Positions 25,852 through 35,106 of a DNA stretch of 64,000 nt are shown here, piece by piece (position 1 is the stretch's first letter; each line of letters starts with the position of its first letter). The notes beneath the pieces are model-generated. The model ran no database searches and was not told where the DNA came from. It saw nothing but the letters and a program-made list of their open reading frames with translations. Source of the DNA: Rivularia sp. T60_A2020_040 (GTDB taxonomy: Bacteria > Cyanobacteriota > Cyanobacteriia > Cyanobacteriales > Nostocaceae); assembly GCA_015272215.1 (NCBI GenBank), contig JACYMD010000093.1, positions 310,001 through 374,000 on the forward strand, given 5' to 3'. The translations under genes and the position numbers were made by a program.

Positions 25852-26829
25852 CTAAGAAAATAAATCTAATTGTCGAGAATCTGTTTGGGTTTTTATTTGT
25901 CGCTTTCCTCTTGCAGATTCCCATTCTTCCAACTTACCATCAGCTAAATCGTTTAATCGTTTAACTGCTCCCAAAGTATCACTAATTTCCGTACCTAACC
26001 AATATCTTTGCAGCTTTTGAGCAGCATAAAATGTAGTACCAGAACCACCAAAAGGGTCAATTATAATTTGCCCTGGATTTGATGCCATTGCAATAATGCG
26101 TTCTAACATAATTGGAGCTAATTCATTGGCTCCTCTTTTCTTATGTTTACGGTGACGAACTGGGGGAATATCGCTCCATACTTCCTCAAGTTGAGTCCAC
26201 ATTTGTTCCGTATTATCAACCGCTGAAGCATCTTCCCATACTTCTTCAGGAGTATCCCAAACGTCCATTAAATTAATACCCTTGGGATTTAACTTCTTAC
26301 GATGTCCGCCATAATCCCGAATTTCACCGTCACAATGTCGGCAAACTTGTATTGGTGTATAAACTTTATTAAAAACAGCCGGTTCTCCTTTCGTATAATA
26401 AAGTAAACCATAATGAGCGGGAGACATTCGCTTACCTCTTGGAAAAGCTTTTGGCATTCTACAAGCAATCCAGTGACGAAAAAACATATCTTTTTGGTTA
26501 AGATATGCACCATATTCGATGCACCATTTAGGTAAGTTAAAAACGAATAAACTACCTCCTGGTTTTAGCACGCGAACACTTTCATTTAGCCATTTTTTTG
26601 ACCATGTAAGATATTCATTATCTTTTAAGTTATCGCTGACATTTTTGCCATAATTTTTACCAAGGTTGAAAGGTGGATCAGCGAATACAATATCTGTGCT
26701 TTCATCGGGAATAGAAGATAAAAAATTTAGGCAATCTCCTTGGTAGAGAATACCATAATCACTTTGATAAACTTCGGTTAAATTATTGTTTTTAGCTATT
26801 ATGGGGGAGATGAGGTGGAAGGGTGGCAT
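25852..26829 (-). CDS. Site-specific DNA methyltransferase (beta-class order), partner of BamHI-like enzyme
   Basis: 325 aa SAM-dependent amino-methyltransferase. Motif IV is DPPFNLGKNYG (about 51-61), near the N-terminus; the SAM-binding motif I, IIDPFGGSGTT (about 264-274), is near the C-terminus, so the order is that of beta-class enzymes. The target-recognition region lies between and contains CRHC. It presumably protects the site cut by the neighbouring endonuclease. Motif IV (DPPF rather than SPPY) leaves open whether it makes N6-methyladenine or N4-methylcytosine; BamHI's own partner makes N4-methylcytosine. ATG start. Confidence 0.9.
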   Translation of the reverse strand: MPPFHLISPIIAKNNNLTEVYQSDYGILYQGDCLNFLSSIPDESTDIVFADPPFNLGKNYGKNVSDNLKDNEYLTWSKKWLNESVRVLKPGGSLFVFNLPKWCIEYGAYLNQKDMFFRHWIACRMPKAFPRGKRMSPAHYGLLYYTKGEPAVFNKVYTPIQVCRHCDGEIRDYGGHRKKLNPKGINLMDVWDTPEEVWEDASAVDNTEQMWTQLEEVWSDIPPVRHRKHKKRGANELAPIMLERIIAMASNPGQIIIDPFGGSGTTFYAAQKLQRYWLGTEISDTLGAVKRLNDLADGKLEEWESARGKRQIKTQTDSRQLDLFS

Positions 26830-26916
26830 TGAAGTATTTTATACTTTATATTGTGACTTTTTATTTATAGTTTTTATTTATCTTCTTAAATGATAGCATT
26901 GTCAAATTTTATCTTT

Positions 26917-27615
26917 TTAGATCGAATGTAAATATTCTTTTTGAGACAAGTATGTTTCTATATTCAACAATATTTGTTTCAAATACTTAACTACTTTATT
27001 TTTGATTTTTAGAAGCTCATCAGCACTTTTATCTCGCCCTACTTCTGCAAAAGACTTGATACCATGTGCTAAATCATTTCTATTCGATTTAATAGTCAAT
27101 AAGTCACTACCATTACCAGTTTTACGAGGATCGGTTTCACATGAAAAACCGTAGTCTTGTGCTATAGTCTTAATCACTTTTCCATCTATGTTACCTGAAA
27201 AGAGTTTTTCTTTATTAAATCCCGTATTAACTATGTGTATAGAAATATCTGTGATTTGAGAAATAACTTCATCATTAACTTTTAAATTCTTTATATTATG
27301 AAGTATTATTTTCTTTATTCCCGGTTTAATTGTATTAAAAGAAACTTTTTGGGTCTTTAATTCATCAAATATTGCTTCAATCGCATTTCGCATAGTAGCT
27401 TCGACCAGATTATATAGCAGTAGAAAACCACTAGCTTTCAGGGTTTTTTCTAATTCACTATCAATCTCTCGCGTTTTAATTTTCTTATTTATATTTCCCA
27501 TGCTTAGTTTAGTCGTACCCTGTTCTAAACTTTTGAGGAATATAAAATACTTACTCACTTCTCTAGAACGTTTGTTAAAATCTTCTTTAACATTTTCAAA
27601 TATTGAACTAGTCAT
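26917..27615 (-). CDS. HEPN-like nuclease, MAE_28990/MAE_18760 family
   Basis: 232 aa, mostly alpha-helical. The HEPN catalytic pattern R-x4-H is present as RNDLAH (R179 to H184), with the flanking IKSNRNDLAHGIKSFAEVGRD being close to the family signature. The helix LLLYNLVEATMRNAIEAIF (about 65-83) is the other conserved block. HEPN proteins of this kind are usually RNA-cutting effectors. Its start lies 2 bp after the DUF262 gene's stop on the same strand, so the two are almost certainly co-translated partners. Confidence 0.88.
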   Translation of the reverse strand: MTSSIFENVKEDFNKRSREVSKYFIFLKSLEQGTTKLSMGNINKKIKTREIDSELEKTLKASGFLLLYNLVEATMRNAIEAIFDELKTQKVSFNTIKPGIKKIILHNIKNLKVNDEVISQITDISIHIVNTGFNKEKLFSGNIDGKVIKTIAQDYGFSCETDPRKTGNGSDLLTIKSNRNDLAHGIKSFAEVGRDKSADELLKIKNKVVKYLKQILLNIETYLSQKEYLHSI

Positions 27616-27617
27616 AA

Positions 27618-28685
27618 TTAGGCTAAAATTTTATCCCGTACATATTCAATACGCTTAATTACTTTCACTTTAGAACTACTTCCATCTCCACTAGTATTTT
27701 TCTTAAATTCATCCGATTTAATCCAATCCGTAGAATTTGGGATGACATCCGCTTTTTCTCTTAAGGCAAGAGCGGAACCCACAGACAAAGATTCATATTT
27801 AATCCGAGTAGTCGTTTTTGTCGAATTTATCCCTTGACGAAATCCATTAGGAAAATATTTTTCTATAAAATCTAACATTAACAGAAACTCGTTTCGCATT
27901 TTATCACCATCAAAATTACTATCCTCATTAACTGATTTTAAATATTCACTAAGAAATTCATTAATTTTATTTGCGTTAAAATTTTTATAGTTATTAAGAA
28001 AAGCAAAAAAGCGCAATACAAATTCTTCTGGTTCGCGTCGATTGATAGCAGGTTTGTCAAACAGGCATAAAGTACGGAATTTGGCATTTTTTGATAGCTC
28101 ATCAACAAGTACTTGCAATGAACCACGCAGTATACCTCTACGTTTTTCCATATCGTTGAGTTGAAGACTACCTGTATTGATTCGCTCAAATAAATCTCTT
28201 CTTATTTCCTCATCAGCATTTTCTGCAAGTTGAATCATCCGAATCGTATATCGTTTGAAACGTCTTTGACGACCTAGTGGTAAATCATCAAATATAAACC
28301 CATTTAGTGTTTCTAATTTTTGTAATCCGTCTAATATAAGTTCGTTGTTGAGAAATCTAGCCAAAGTACGAATACGTTGCGTACCATCTATAATTTCCAA
28401 ACGCGCTTCATCAGTGACATCAGCAACAAAAATATAAGGAATTGGCAAACCTAAAAGTACAGATTCGATCAACTTTGATTGCATATCCTCAGACCAACGC
28501 ATTTCCCGTTGATAATCTGGTATAAACAATTCGTTCGTATCGTCATCCAGTCCGTCCAAATACTTTTGAACTAGAATACCAATTGGATACTCTTTTGTAT
28601 CGTAGTCAACAGTTTTTTGCTTCTCTCGAATTTCTGCTTCCGCAGTTTCTCGCATCTCATCTGTTATTTTTGATATTTGTGGCAT
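27618..28685 (-). CDS. DUF262 (ParB/GmrS-like N-terminal) domain protein
   Basis: 355 aa. Motifs of the DUF262 fold: IPDYQREMRWS (about 55-65), LEIIDGTQRIRTL (about 96-108) with the DGxQR catalytic or nucleotide-binding core, and FERINTGSLQLNDMEKRRG (about 166-184). DUF262 is the N-terminal half of GmrSD and occurs in SspE and BrxU, all anti-phage nucleases or NTP-dependent sensors. Here no DUF1524 HNH half is attached; a HEPN protein follows instead. First gene of a two-gene unit beside the BamHI-like system. ATG start. Confidence 0.9.
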   Translation of the reverse strand: MPQISKITDEMRETAEAEIREKQKTVDYDTKEYPIGILVQKYLDGLDDDTNELFIPDYQREMRWSEDMQSKLIESVLLGLPIPYIFVADVTDEARLEIIDGTQRIRTLARFLNNELILDGLQKLETLNGFIFDDLPLGRQRRFKRYTIRMIQLAENADEEIRRDLFERINTGSLQLNDMEKRRGILRGSLQVLVDELSKNAKFRTLCLFDKPAINRREPEEFVLRFFAFLNNYKNFNANKINEFLSEYLKSVNEDSNFDGDKMRNEFLLMLDFIEKYFPNGFRQGINSTKTTTRIKYESLSVGSALALREKADVIPNSTDWIKSDEFKKNTSGDGSSSKVKVIKRIEYVRDKILA

Positions 28686-28912
28686 ATTTATTACTTTGAC
28701 TGGCTTACTTAACAGGTATATATAATGCGAACTATAACTTTTATTAATGTTTAAAATTAATTTAATATCATTATCACAAATACTAAGGGTTTTTGCCTAT
28801 CATTGCCAAATATAATACATGATTATTTTTTCAAAGTCAGTAGTATACCGTATATTTGCGAACAAAGCAATGCCGCAATTTTGATATTAGGACAGTAACT
28901 TAATAAAAAAGT

Positions 28913-29302
28913 TTAATCATCCTCATACTCAGCCCAAGAATTCGCCGTTTCGGATACCGCAACTTTGATTTTTACACCTTCTGGTAATTTCTTTTTGGTT
29001 TCGTCGTATATGTATTTAGCAATCATCTCCGCTGTAGTTTCATATTCTGAAGGCATTACTTCATTGAGAATACAATGGTCTAATCCTCCTTTGGTGACAT
29101 CTTTTTTAGCCCAACGTAAGCTTCTAAAGTCGGCAACCATGACTGGATGAGGACAATATTCTGAGGAGTGTAATTTAGTGCTGATGGCTTCGATTCGCAC
29201 TGTATAAGTATGCCCGTGCATTCGACCACAAGGACCATTATAATCTTTGATGTAATGGGCGCTATCAAAGGTAAATTCGGTAACAAGTTTCCACTTGGGC
29301 AT
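28913..29302 (-). CDS. queD: 6-carboxytetrahydropterin synthase
   Basis: Converts 7,8-dihydroneopterin triphosphate to 6-carboxytetrahydropterin, the second step to preQ0 and queuosine. 129 aa. The zinc-binding histidines are in FDSAHYI and GRMHGHTY, and the catalytic Cys is expected within NGPCGRMHGH. The C-terminal SETANSWAEYEDD is typical. The frame continues upstream to a TTG at 29365, but the ATG at 29302 (MPKWKLVTEF) matches the family start. Confidence 0.93.
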   Translation of the reverse strand: MPKWKLVTEFTFDSAHYIKDYNGPCGRMHGHTYTVRIEAISTKLHSSEYCPHPVMVADFRSLRWAKKDVTKGGLDHCILNEVMPSEYETTAEMIAKYIYDETKKKLPEGVKIKVAVSETANSWAEYEDD

Positions 29303-29417
29303 CTTAAATAGTACTTTGTCGCTGGTAGTTGTTGGGTGATGACAAGGAGTTGATGGATTTGTCAATACCTGATATTTTACTGCTATTTTAATTCTCTATA
29401 CAAACCGCAATTTAGGA

Positions 29418-29438
29418 AGACGTTGCAGTGCAACGTCT
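29418..29438. repeat. AGACGT hairpin, dispersed family member
   Basis: Perfect inverted repeat with 10-bp arms (AGACGTTGCA and TGCAACGTCT) around one base, followed by CTACATTA. It lies in the 422-bp spacer 29303-29724, where no other gene or RNA was recognised. Confidence 0.75.
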
Positions 29439-29724
29439 CTACATTATTGATTTGTATCATCTTTAATTGAAACGATATTACCAGTCGTATAGGATTGCTA
29501 TATGAATTTGTAATTAACTAAACTGTGCAAATTTCTATAGTTTTCAACTTGCAAAATATGTCAGCTATTTGACAATTATTTTCTGCTCGAATTATCCGGA
29601 ACCCTCAAATAGCTGTATGTAGTTATAGGTGTTCCAAAGAGTTGGAAATGCATAAGTTATTAAATCCGCTCCTATTTATATATAGAACAGGATTTAAAAC
29701 TAACTATCAAATGAGGCAAAAATC

Positions 29725-30012
29725 ATGACAAGCTTTACTCAATTCAAATCTCAAAACGACTTTCTTTTCCCAGTTCGTCAATGGCTGGATTCACAAGAAG
29801 TTAAAAATTCTAAATTAGCTCACTTGCTGTGCAAAATCATTCCTGCACAATGTCCTTTTGAACGCGATATCGTAGTTTTTGGTCGCAAGTTATTTCACAT
29901 TCCTCCTATGTGTAAATTAAATCCTCTTTACGAGCAAGTTGTGACTTTGCGCTTTAAAGCTTTATGCTATCTTGCTGATGAATGTGGTGAAGATATTACT
30001 GCTTATTGTTAA
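29725..30012 (+). CDS. Mo-dependent nitrogenase C-terminal-domain protein
   Basis: 95 aa, a cyanobacterial small protein matching the domain found at the C-terminus of some Mo-dependent nitrogenase-related proteins: LAHLLCKIIPAQCPFERDI (about 32-50), FHIPPMCKLNPLYEQV and LRFKALCYLADECGED (about 75-90). Four conserved cysteines are spread over the sequence. Its role is not established. ATG start with GAGGCA upstream. The last four bases overlap the convergent histidine kinase gene. Confidence 0.85.
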   Translation: MTSFTQFKSQNDFLFPVRQWLDSQEVKNSKLAHLLCKIIPAQCPFERDIVVFGRKLFHIPPMCKLNPLYEQVVTLRFKALCYLADECGEDITAYC

Positions 30013-31262
30013 TAACAAGTTGGTAATTTTACGCTTATAATTGTTCCTTCTTCTGAGGAAGATTTAATCAATAATTCACCATTATTATATTCTACTATGC
30101 GTTTAACTATTGCTAATCCTAACCCAGTTCCAGAGGCTTTTGTTGAGTAAAAAGGTTGAGTCATTTTTGGTAAAACCTCTGGAGAAATGGGTTCTCCACC
30201 GTTACAAATGTTGATTGATACTTGCTGTTTATAATTATTTTCAAGTTGAATTTTGACGGTTTCTCCCACGCTTATAGCTTCACAAGCGTTACGGACAAGA
30301 TTAATCATTATTTGTTTAAGTTTATCTTGATCTCCCATTACTTTTAACTGAGTTGATGGGGGATAATTTTTTAGTTCAAACTCTATCTGACGTTGATTGG
30401 AAAAAGGCATCATTGGCAAGGATTCCAACATTTCTGTGAGAAATTCATTGATATCAATTACTTGTAACTGTAACTTCTGAGGTTTTGCATAGAGTAAAAT
30501 TTCTTTTAACAATCTTTCTAATCTATCTGCCTCTTCTAATGCTAAAGATAATCGCATTTGAGAAGCTTCTGATTTATCATTTTTTTTAAAGTAATTTAAA
30601 CCCATTTTCATGGTAGTAAAAGGGTTACGAATTTCATGAATAATGCTAGAAGCAAATTCTCCAATTGCCGCTAAACGTTCTGTTTCTAAAAGTTTTGCTT
30701 GTGCTGCTTTTAATTCTTCGGTTCTGCAAGCAACTTCGGCTTCTAATATTTGATTAAATTGACATTGTTGTTGATAAAGTTGATAATTATCGATTGCTGT
30801 TGCTGCACGTTCAGCAAATAATTCCACAATTGTAATTTCTTCTAAATTATATTTGCGCGGTTGTTGATGAAACGAACAAATGGTACCGATAACTTGTCCT
30901 TGGCAAGTGCGTAACGGAACTCCTAAATAAGAACGATATCCTTGGGGAACTTTTCCATATTGCTTACAAGTATTGGTATCTTCCACTGTCAAACTTTTTC
31001 CTGTTTCTACTACCGTTCCAGTGACAACATTATGTAATGAATAAATAGTTTCATAATCATCTAGCTCTATACTACTAGCAAGAATTTTATCAAAATCTTT
31101 GTGACAAAGGGTGATTACAGACCAGTCGATAGTAATTAGTTTACTCACTGCGATCGCAATTTCTTGTAAAAATTTGTTTAGTTCTCCATTTCGATAGCTT
31201 AGAGATGATAAAACTTCTAAAACTCGCTGTTTTTGTTGCCAATTTTTTGGTTCTAATAACAT
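30009..31262 (-). CDS. GAF-domain sensor histidine kinase
   Basis: 417 aa, soluble. A GAF domain (about 15-160) with GYRSYLGVPLRTCQGQVIGTIC, a coiled-coil linker (about 165-195), a HisKA dimerisation helix with H-box IIHEIRNPFTTMK (His about 210) and an HATPase_c domain with N-box LVRNACEAI, G1 NGGEPI and G2 TGLGLAIVKRI. It senses an unknown cytoplasmic signal, perhaps a small ligand or light. Transcribed away from a response regulator gene 252 bp off, likely its partner. Confidence 0.92.
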   Translation of the reverse strand: MLLEPKNWQQKQRVLEVLSSLSYRNGELNKFLQEIAIAVSKLITIDWSVITLCHKDFDKILASSIELDDYETIYSLHNVVTGTVVETGKSLTVEDTNTCKQYGKVPQGYRSYLGVPLRTCQGQVIGTICSFHQQPRKYNLEEITIVELFAERAATAIDNYQLYQQQCQFNQILEAEVACRTEELKAAQAKLLETERLAAIGEFASSIIHEIRNPFTTMKMGLNYFKKNDKSEASQMRLSLALEEADRLERLLKEILLYAKPQKLQLQVIDINEFLTEMLESLPMMPFSNQRQIEFELKNYPPSTQLKVMGDQDKLKQIMINLVRNACEAISVGETVKIQLENNYKQQVSINICNGGEPISPEVLPKMTQPFYSTKASGTGLGLAIVKRIVEYNNGELLIKSSSEEGTIISVKLPTCY

Positions 31263-31514
31263 AGATTTTTATTCAATAATGAGAACATTTGATTGAATTT
31301 TTATTCACTGATAAATCAGATATTTTATTGAAGTTTACTTTGATTGCTAATATTTTTTTACAATAAATATTAAAAATATACAATATTTTCTATAAAAGTC
31401 AAAATTAATATTAAGTTAATAAATTTTATGCCAATTATTGAAAAAATCATGATATATCCATAGAATCAAGGCAAAAGGCAATTTTATATCTTTAAAATAA
31501 GATAAGTAAATTTT

Positions 31515-32192
31515 ATGAAAGCGCATATTTTACTAGTTGAAGACGAGGTAAAACTGGCTAAATTTGTCGAATTAGAGTTGGGTTTTGAAGGCTATCAAGT
31601 CAGTGTCGCAAATGATGGATTAACCGGATTAACCATGGCACGGGAGTCTCAACCTGATTTAATACTTTTAGATTGGATGCTACCCGGTATGACTGGGTTG
31701 GAGATTTGCAGACGATTGCGAAGCACTGGGGATAAAGTACCGATAATTTTGTTAACTGCTAAAGATGAAGTTAGCCATCGCGTTGCAGGTTTGGATGCTG
31801 GTGCGGATGATTATGTAGTAAAACCATTCAGTGTGGAAGAGCTATTGGCGAGAGTACGCGCCCGTATTCGTAGAACATCTGAAGAAAGTAGCGAAAATCT
31901 TTTACAATTTGAAGATTTAAAATTAAACCGCAGTACTAGGGAAGTTTACCGAAATTCGCGATTAATTGATTTGACAGCCAAGGAATTTGATTTACTCGAA
32001 TATTTACTTTCTCATCCCCGACAAGTCATAACTCGCGATCGCATTCTTGAAGAAGTTTGGGGTTATGATTTTATGGGGGATTCCAACATTATTGAGGTTT
32101 ACGTGCGTTATCTGCGGTTGAAGTTGGAAGCAAATCAAGAAAAGCGGCTGCTTCAAACGGTACGCGGTGTTGGTTATGTTTTGCGAGAATGA
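31515..32192 (+). CDS. OmpR/PhoB-type response regulator
   Basis: 225 aa. Receiver domain 1-120 with acidic pair EDE (about 9-11), phospho-acceptor D (about 53) in LILLDWMLPGMTG, T in LLTAKD and K in VVKPFS; winged-helix DNA-binding domain from about 128 with LTAKEFDLLEYLLSHP and RVVGVGY-like end (VRGVGYVLRE). ATG start. Divergent from the histidine kinase gene. Its targets are unknown; arsM lies 304 bp downstream in the same direction. The spacer 32193-32496 shows only repeats such as AATCTAAAATCCAAAATC and no gene. Confidence 0.93.
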   Translation: MKAHILLVEDEVKLAKFVELELGFEGYQVSVANDGLTGLTMARESQPDLILLDWMLPGMTGLEICRRLRSTGDKVPIILLTAKDEVSHRVAGLDAGADDYVVKPFSVEELLARVRARIRRTSEESSENLLQFEDLKLNRSTREVYRNSRLIDLTAKEFDLLEYLLSHPRQVITRDRILEEVWGYDFMGDSNIIEVYVRYLRLKLEANQEKRLLQTVRGVGYVLRE

Positions 32193-32496
32193 ATTAAAAA
32201 ATTTAACATTATCCAAGCTTGCTCTCAGGAAAAACTCATCTAGCAAAAGATAAATCATATTTAAATAGATATAGAAAGAATCTACTACCAGATTTTTGTC
32301 AACCTTGTAGAATCAATAGTGGTACAGGTTAATAACTTGCTACCGCTTTTTTCAATTTAATTTATTTTCAGTTAAAATTCCTTCAACTGAAAGTGATTCA
32401 GAAAGTTATTGAGATTAATATTTATCCAGTTTCTTTCAATAACAGAACAATCTAAAATCATCAATCTAAAATCCAAAATCCAAAATCTAAAATCGA

Positions 32497-33465
32497 ATGA
32501 CTTATCTAGAAACAGCAGCCCAATTTTACAGTGAAGTAGCTCAAAGTCCGGAAATTGGTCTTTGTTGCGTCCAAAGTACGCCCATGCAGCTACCAGGTTT
32601 GCATATTCCTCTGAAAATGCAGGAAATGAATTACGGTTGCGGTACCACCGTTCACGCTAACGAACTTAATAACGAACCAACAGTGTTATATGTAGGGGTT
32701 GGTGGTGGTTTAGAAGCTTTGCAATTTGCTTATTTTTCCCGTCATGCAGGTGCGGTAATTGCGATCGATCCAGTTGCAGATATGCGCGAAGCTGCAAAGC
32801 AAAATTTAGAAGTTGCAGCAACAGAGAATCCTTGGTTTGATATTAGCTTTGTGGAAATTCGTGAAGGTGACGCTTTTAATTTACCAGTTGCTGATAGTTC
32901 AGTTGATATTGTGGCACAAAACTGTCTTTTTAATATCTTTGAACCCGAAGATTTAACTCGCGCTTTAAAAGAAGCATATCGTGTCTTAAAACCGGGTGGA
33001 CGTTTGCAAATGAGTGATCCGATTGCGACTAGTCCAATACCGGAACAGTTAAAAAAAGATGAACGTTTGCGAGCCATGTGTTTATCTGGTGCGTTGACTT
33101 ATGAAGAGTATATTGAACGTATTGTTAATGTTGGTTTTGGGCAAGTTGAAATTCGCGCTCGTCGTCCTTATCGTTTGTTAGAAGCTACTACTTATAATCT
33201 CAAAGAAAATCTTCTTTTAGAAAGTCTTGATTCTGTAGCATTTAAAGTAGAAATACCCGAAGATGGAGCTTGTATTTTTACTGGTAAAACAGCAATATAC
33301 GCCGGTTCAGAAGCATTTTTTGATGATAATAAAGGGCATATTTTACAGCGAGGAATTCCGGCGGCTGTATGTGATAAAACTGCTAAAAATTTAGCGGATG
33401 CCTTACCAGAAAAAGTGATTGTTACCGATTCTACTTGGTATTACGATGGTGGCGGATGCTGTTAA
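32497..33465 (+). CDS. arsM: Arsenosugar-pathway arsenite S-adenosylmethyltransferase
   Basis: 322 aa. Class I SAM methyltransferase with motif [16 protein letters not shown] (about 68-82), AIDPVADM after it, and [11 protein letters not shown] with VLKPGGRL further on. Cysteines near the N-terminus (LCCVQS), in the middle (GCGTT) and a terminal GGGCC can bind arsenite. This variant is the one paired with ArsS in arsenosugar synthesis and differs from the shorter stand-alone ArsM. ATG start. arsS follows after a repeat-filled 246-bp gap. Confidence 0.92.
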   Translation: MTYLETAAQFYSEVAQSPEIGLCCVQSTPMQLPGLHIPLKMQEMNYGCGTTVHANELNNEPTVLYVGVGGGLEALQFAYFSRHAGAVIAIDPVADMREAAKQNLEVAATENPWFDISFVEIREGDAFNLPVADSSVDIVAQNCLFNIFEPEDLTRALKEAYRVLKPGGRLQMSDPIATSPIPEQLKKDERLRAMCLSGALTYEEYIERIVNVGFGQVEIRARRPYRLLEATTYNLKENLLLESLDSVAFKVEIPEDGACIFTGKTAIYAGSEAFFDDNKGHILQRGIPAAVCDKTAKNLADALPEKVIVTDSTWYYDGGGCC

Positions 33466-33489
33466 TAAAAGTTAGTACCACCGGAGTTA

Positions 33490-33705
33490 GTTTTGTAGAG
33501 ACGGGGCGTATTGCTACGTCTGTACGGGAGTTAGGAGTGTTAGCGCAGCGTGTCCGTAAGGACATGGAGTGAGGAGTTATCGAATAATTTTTAGTAGTGG
33601 GAGCATCTTGCTCCCTACTTCCTATTCCCAATTCCCTACTTCCTATTCCCAATTCCCTACTTCCTATTCCCAATTCCCAATTCCCTCTTCCCTCTTCCCA
33701 TCTAT
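33490..33705. repeat. Repeat cluster between arsM and arsS
   Basis: Begins with a copy of the GTAGAGACGGGGCGTATTG unit also seen at 1342, continues with GTGTTAGCGCAGCGTGTCCG and ends with a 21-mer array (CTACTTCCTATTCCCAATTCC, about three copies; the unit is described here only by its first 20 bases plus one) and TTCCCTC repeats. No gene. Confidence 0.85.
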
Positions 33706-33711
33706 TTATTT

Positions 33712-34698
33712 ATGATTCAAACTACAATAACACCTTTCAAACGTAAACTAAATTCTTCTTTGACTAAAAAGCAAATCAACGTTTTACAAATAAATTTAGG
33801 TAAGCGTTGCAATCTCGCTTGTAGTCATTGTCATGTAGAAGCAAGCCCCAAAAGAACTGAAGAACTTTCTCCAGAAATTTGCGAACAGTTAATTGAGGTA
33901 ATTAATCGATTTCCGGAAATTAAAATTATAGACTTAACTGGTGGCGCACCGGAAATGAATTATGGTTTTAAACCACTTGTAGAAGCTGCAATAAAAAATG
34001 GTAAACAGGTAATTGTTCGCTCCAATTTAACGATTTATTTTGTTGATGAATTTAGCGATATTCCAGAGTATTTTGCTAAACATAAAGTTAGGGTTGTTGC
34101 TTCTTTACCCTGTTATCTCGCTGATAATGTTGATAAAATGCGCGGTAATGGGGTTTTTGATGCTTCGGTTAAAGCTTTACAATGGTTAAATCAACTCGGT
34201 TATGGCAAAGCAGCAGATTTAATTCTGGATTTAGTTTATAATCCACAGTTACCAACAAGCGAAAAATTTGCTTTAACTCCCAATCAAGTTAATTTAGAAC
34301 AGGATTATAAAAAGTTCTTGCAAGATAATTTTGATGTTGTATTTAACAACTTGTTTGCTATTACTAATTTACCAGTTGGTAGGACTAAATTATATTTAGA
34401 AAGAACAAAATTATATCAGCCTTACTTGCAGTTTCTAGAATCAAATTTTAACTCTGTTACTGTTGAAAATTTGATGTGTCGCGATCAACTTTCGATTGAT
34501 TATCTCGGTAATGTGTACGATTGCGATTTTAACCAGATGATGAATATACCCGCAACAACTCGTAGCGGGGAAACTATTACAGTCGCTAAGTTGCTCGAAG
34601 CTGGTAATTTAAACTTAATTGGTGAAGTGCAAACTGCTAACTATTGTTATGGTTGTACTGCTGGTAGCGGTTCGAGTTGTGGTGGTAGTTTGTTATAG
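33712..34698 (+). CDS. arsS: Arsenosugar biosynthesis radical SAM protein
   Basis: 328 aa. The radical-SAM cluster motif CxxxCxxC is C33-NLA-C37-SH-C40. GGAPEMN is the GGEP-like SAM motif. The C-terminal region carries further cysteines (MCRDQ, YDCDFNQ, NYCYGCTAG, SSCGG), as in the SPASM-type domain of ArsS, which helps transfer the adenosyl/ribosyl part to methylated arsenic. With ArsM it makes oxo-arsenosugars, a detoxification route common in cyanobacteria. ATG start. Confidence 0.94.
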   Translation: MIQTTITPFKRKLNSSLTKKQINVLQINLGKRCNLACSHCHVEASPKRTEELSPEICEQLIEVINRFPEIKIIDLTGGAPEMNYGFKPLVEAAIKNGKQVIVRSNLTIYFVDEFSDIPEYFAKHKVRVVASLPCYLADNVDKMRGNGVFDASVKALQWLNQLGYGKAADLILDLVYNPQLPTSEKFALTPNQVNLEQDYKKFLQDNFDVVFNNLFAITNLPVGRTKLYLERTKLYQPYLQFLESNFNSVTVENLMCRDQLSIDYLGNVYDCDFNQMMNIPATTRSGETITVAKLLEAGNLNLIGEVQTANYCYGCTAGSGSSCGGSLL

Positions 34699-34925
34699 AT
34701 TGGTAATTAAATGTCAAGAAGTCGGGTTTTTACGAAATTTATCAACGTGTTACATCATGTCCGGTTAAACACTTGTAATCAAGTTGGTTTGGGAACAGTC
34801 AACAATTACCAATTACCAATTACCAGTTAGGACATAGTATAAATGCATAAATCATCAACAAAATCATCTCGTTACCAAAATTGTTACCAGCGAACTATTA
34901 GTGCCATTCAACTATAGACTTAGTA

Positions 34926-34997
34926 TTAAAGCAAGTCTCCTTACACCATATTACTTAAAACCGTAGACCTCCCTGAATTATCCTACGGTTTTTATTT
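34926..34997 (+). ncRNA. Yfr1-like small RNA, diverged upstream copy
   Basis: Aligned at an offset of about 179 bp with the Yfr1 gene downstream: promoter-proximal ATCTCGTTACCAAAATTG (34866) versus ATCTTGTTACAAAAATTG (35045), -10 TATAGA (34913) versus TATAAT (35095), AGTATTAAAG versus AGATTAAAG, core TCTCCTTACAC (34936-34946) versus ACTCCTCACAC, and a terminator with 10-bp arms AAAACCGTAG/CTACGGTTTT (34957-34992) plus T-run. Ends are estimated from the -10 box and the T-run. The core has two changes from the invariant Yfr1 motif, so it may regulate other targets or be decaying. Confidence 0.6.
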
Positions 34998-35106
34998 ATT
35001 TATTTAATAATTTAATTAATTTAATTTAATTAATTTAATCAAAAATCTTGTTACAAAAATTGATACACAAACATTTGTACAGCAACTTGCTGGTTATAAT
35101 GAGATT

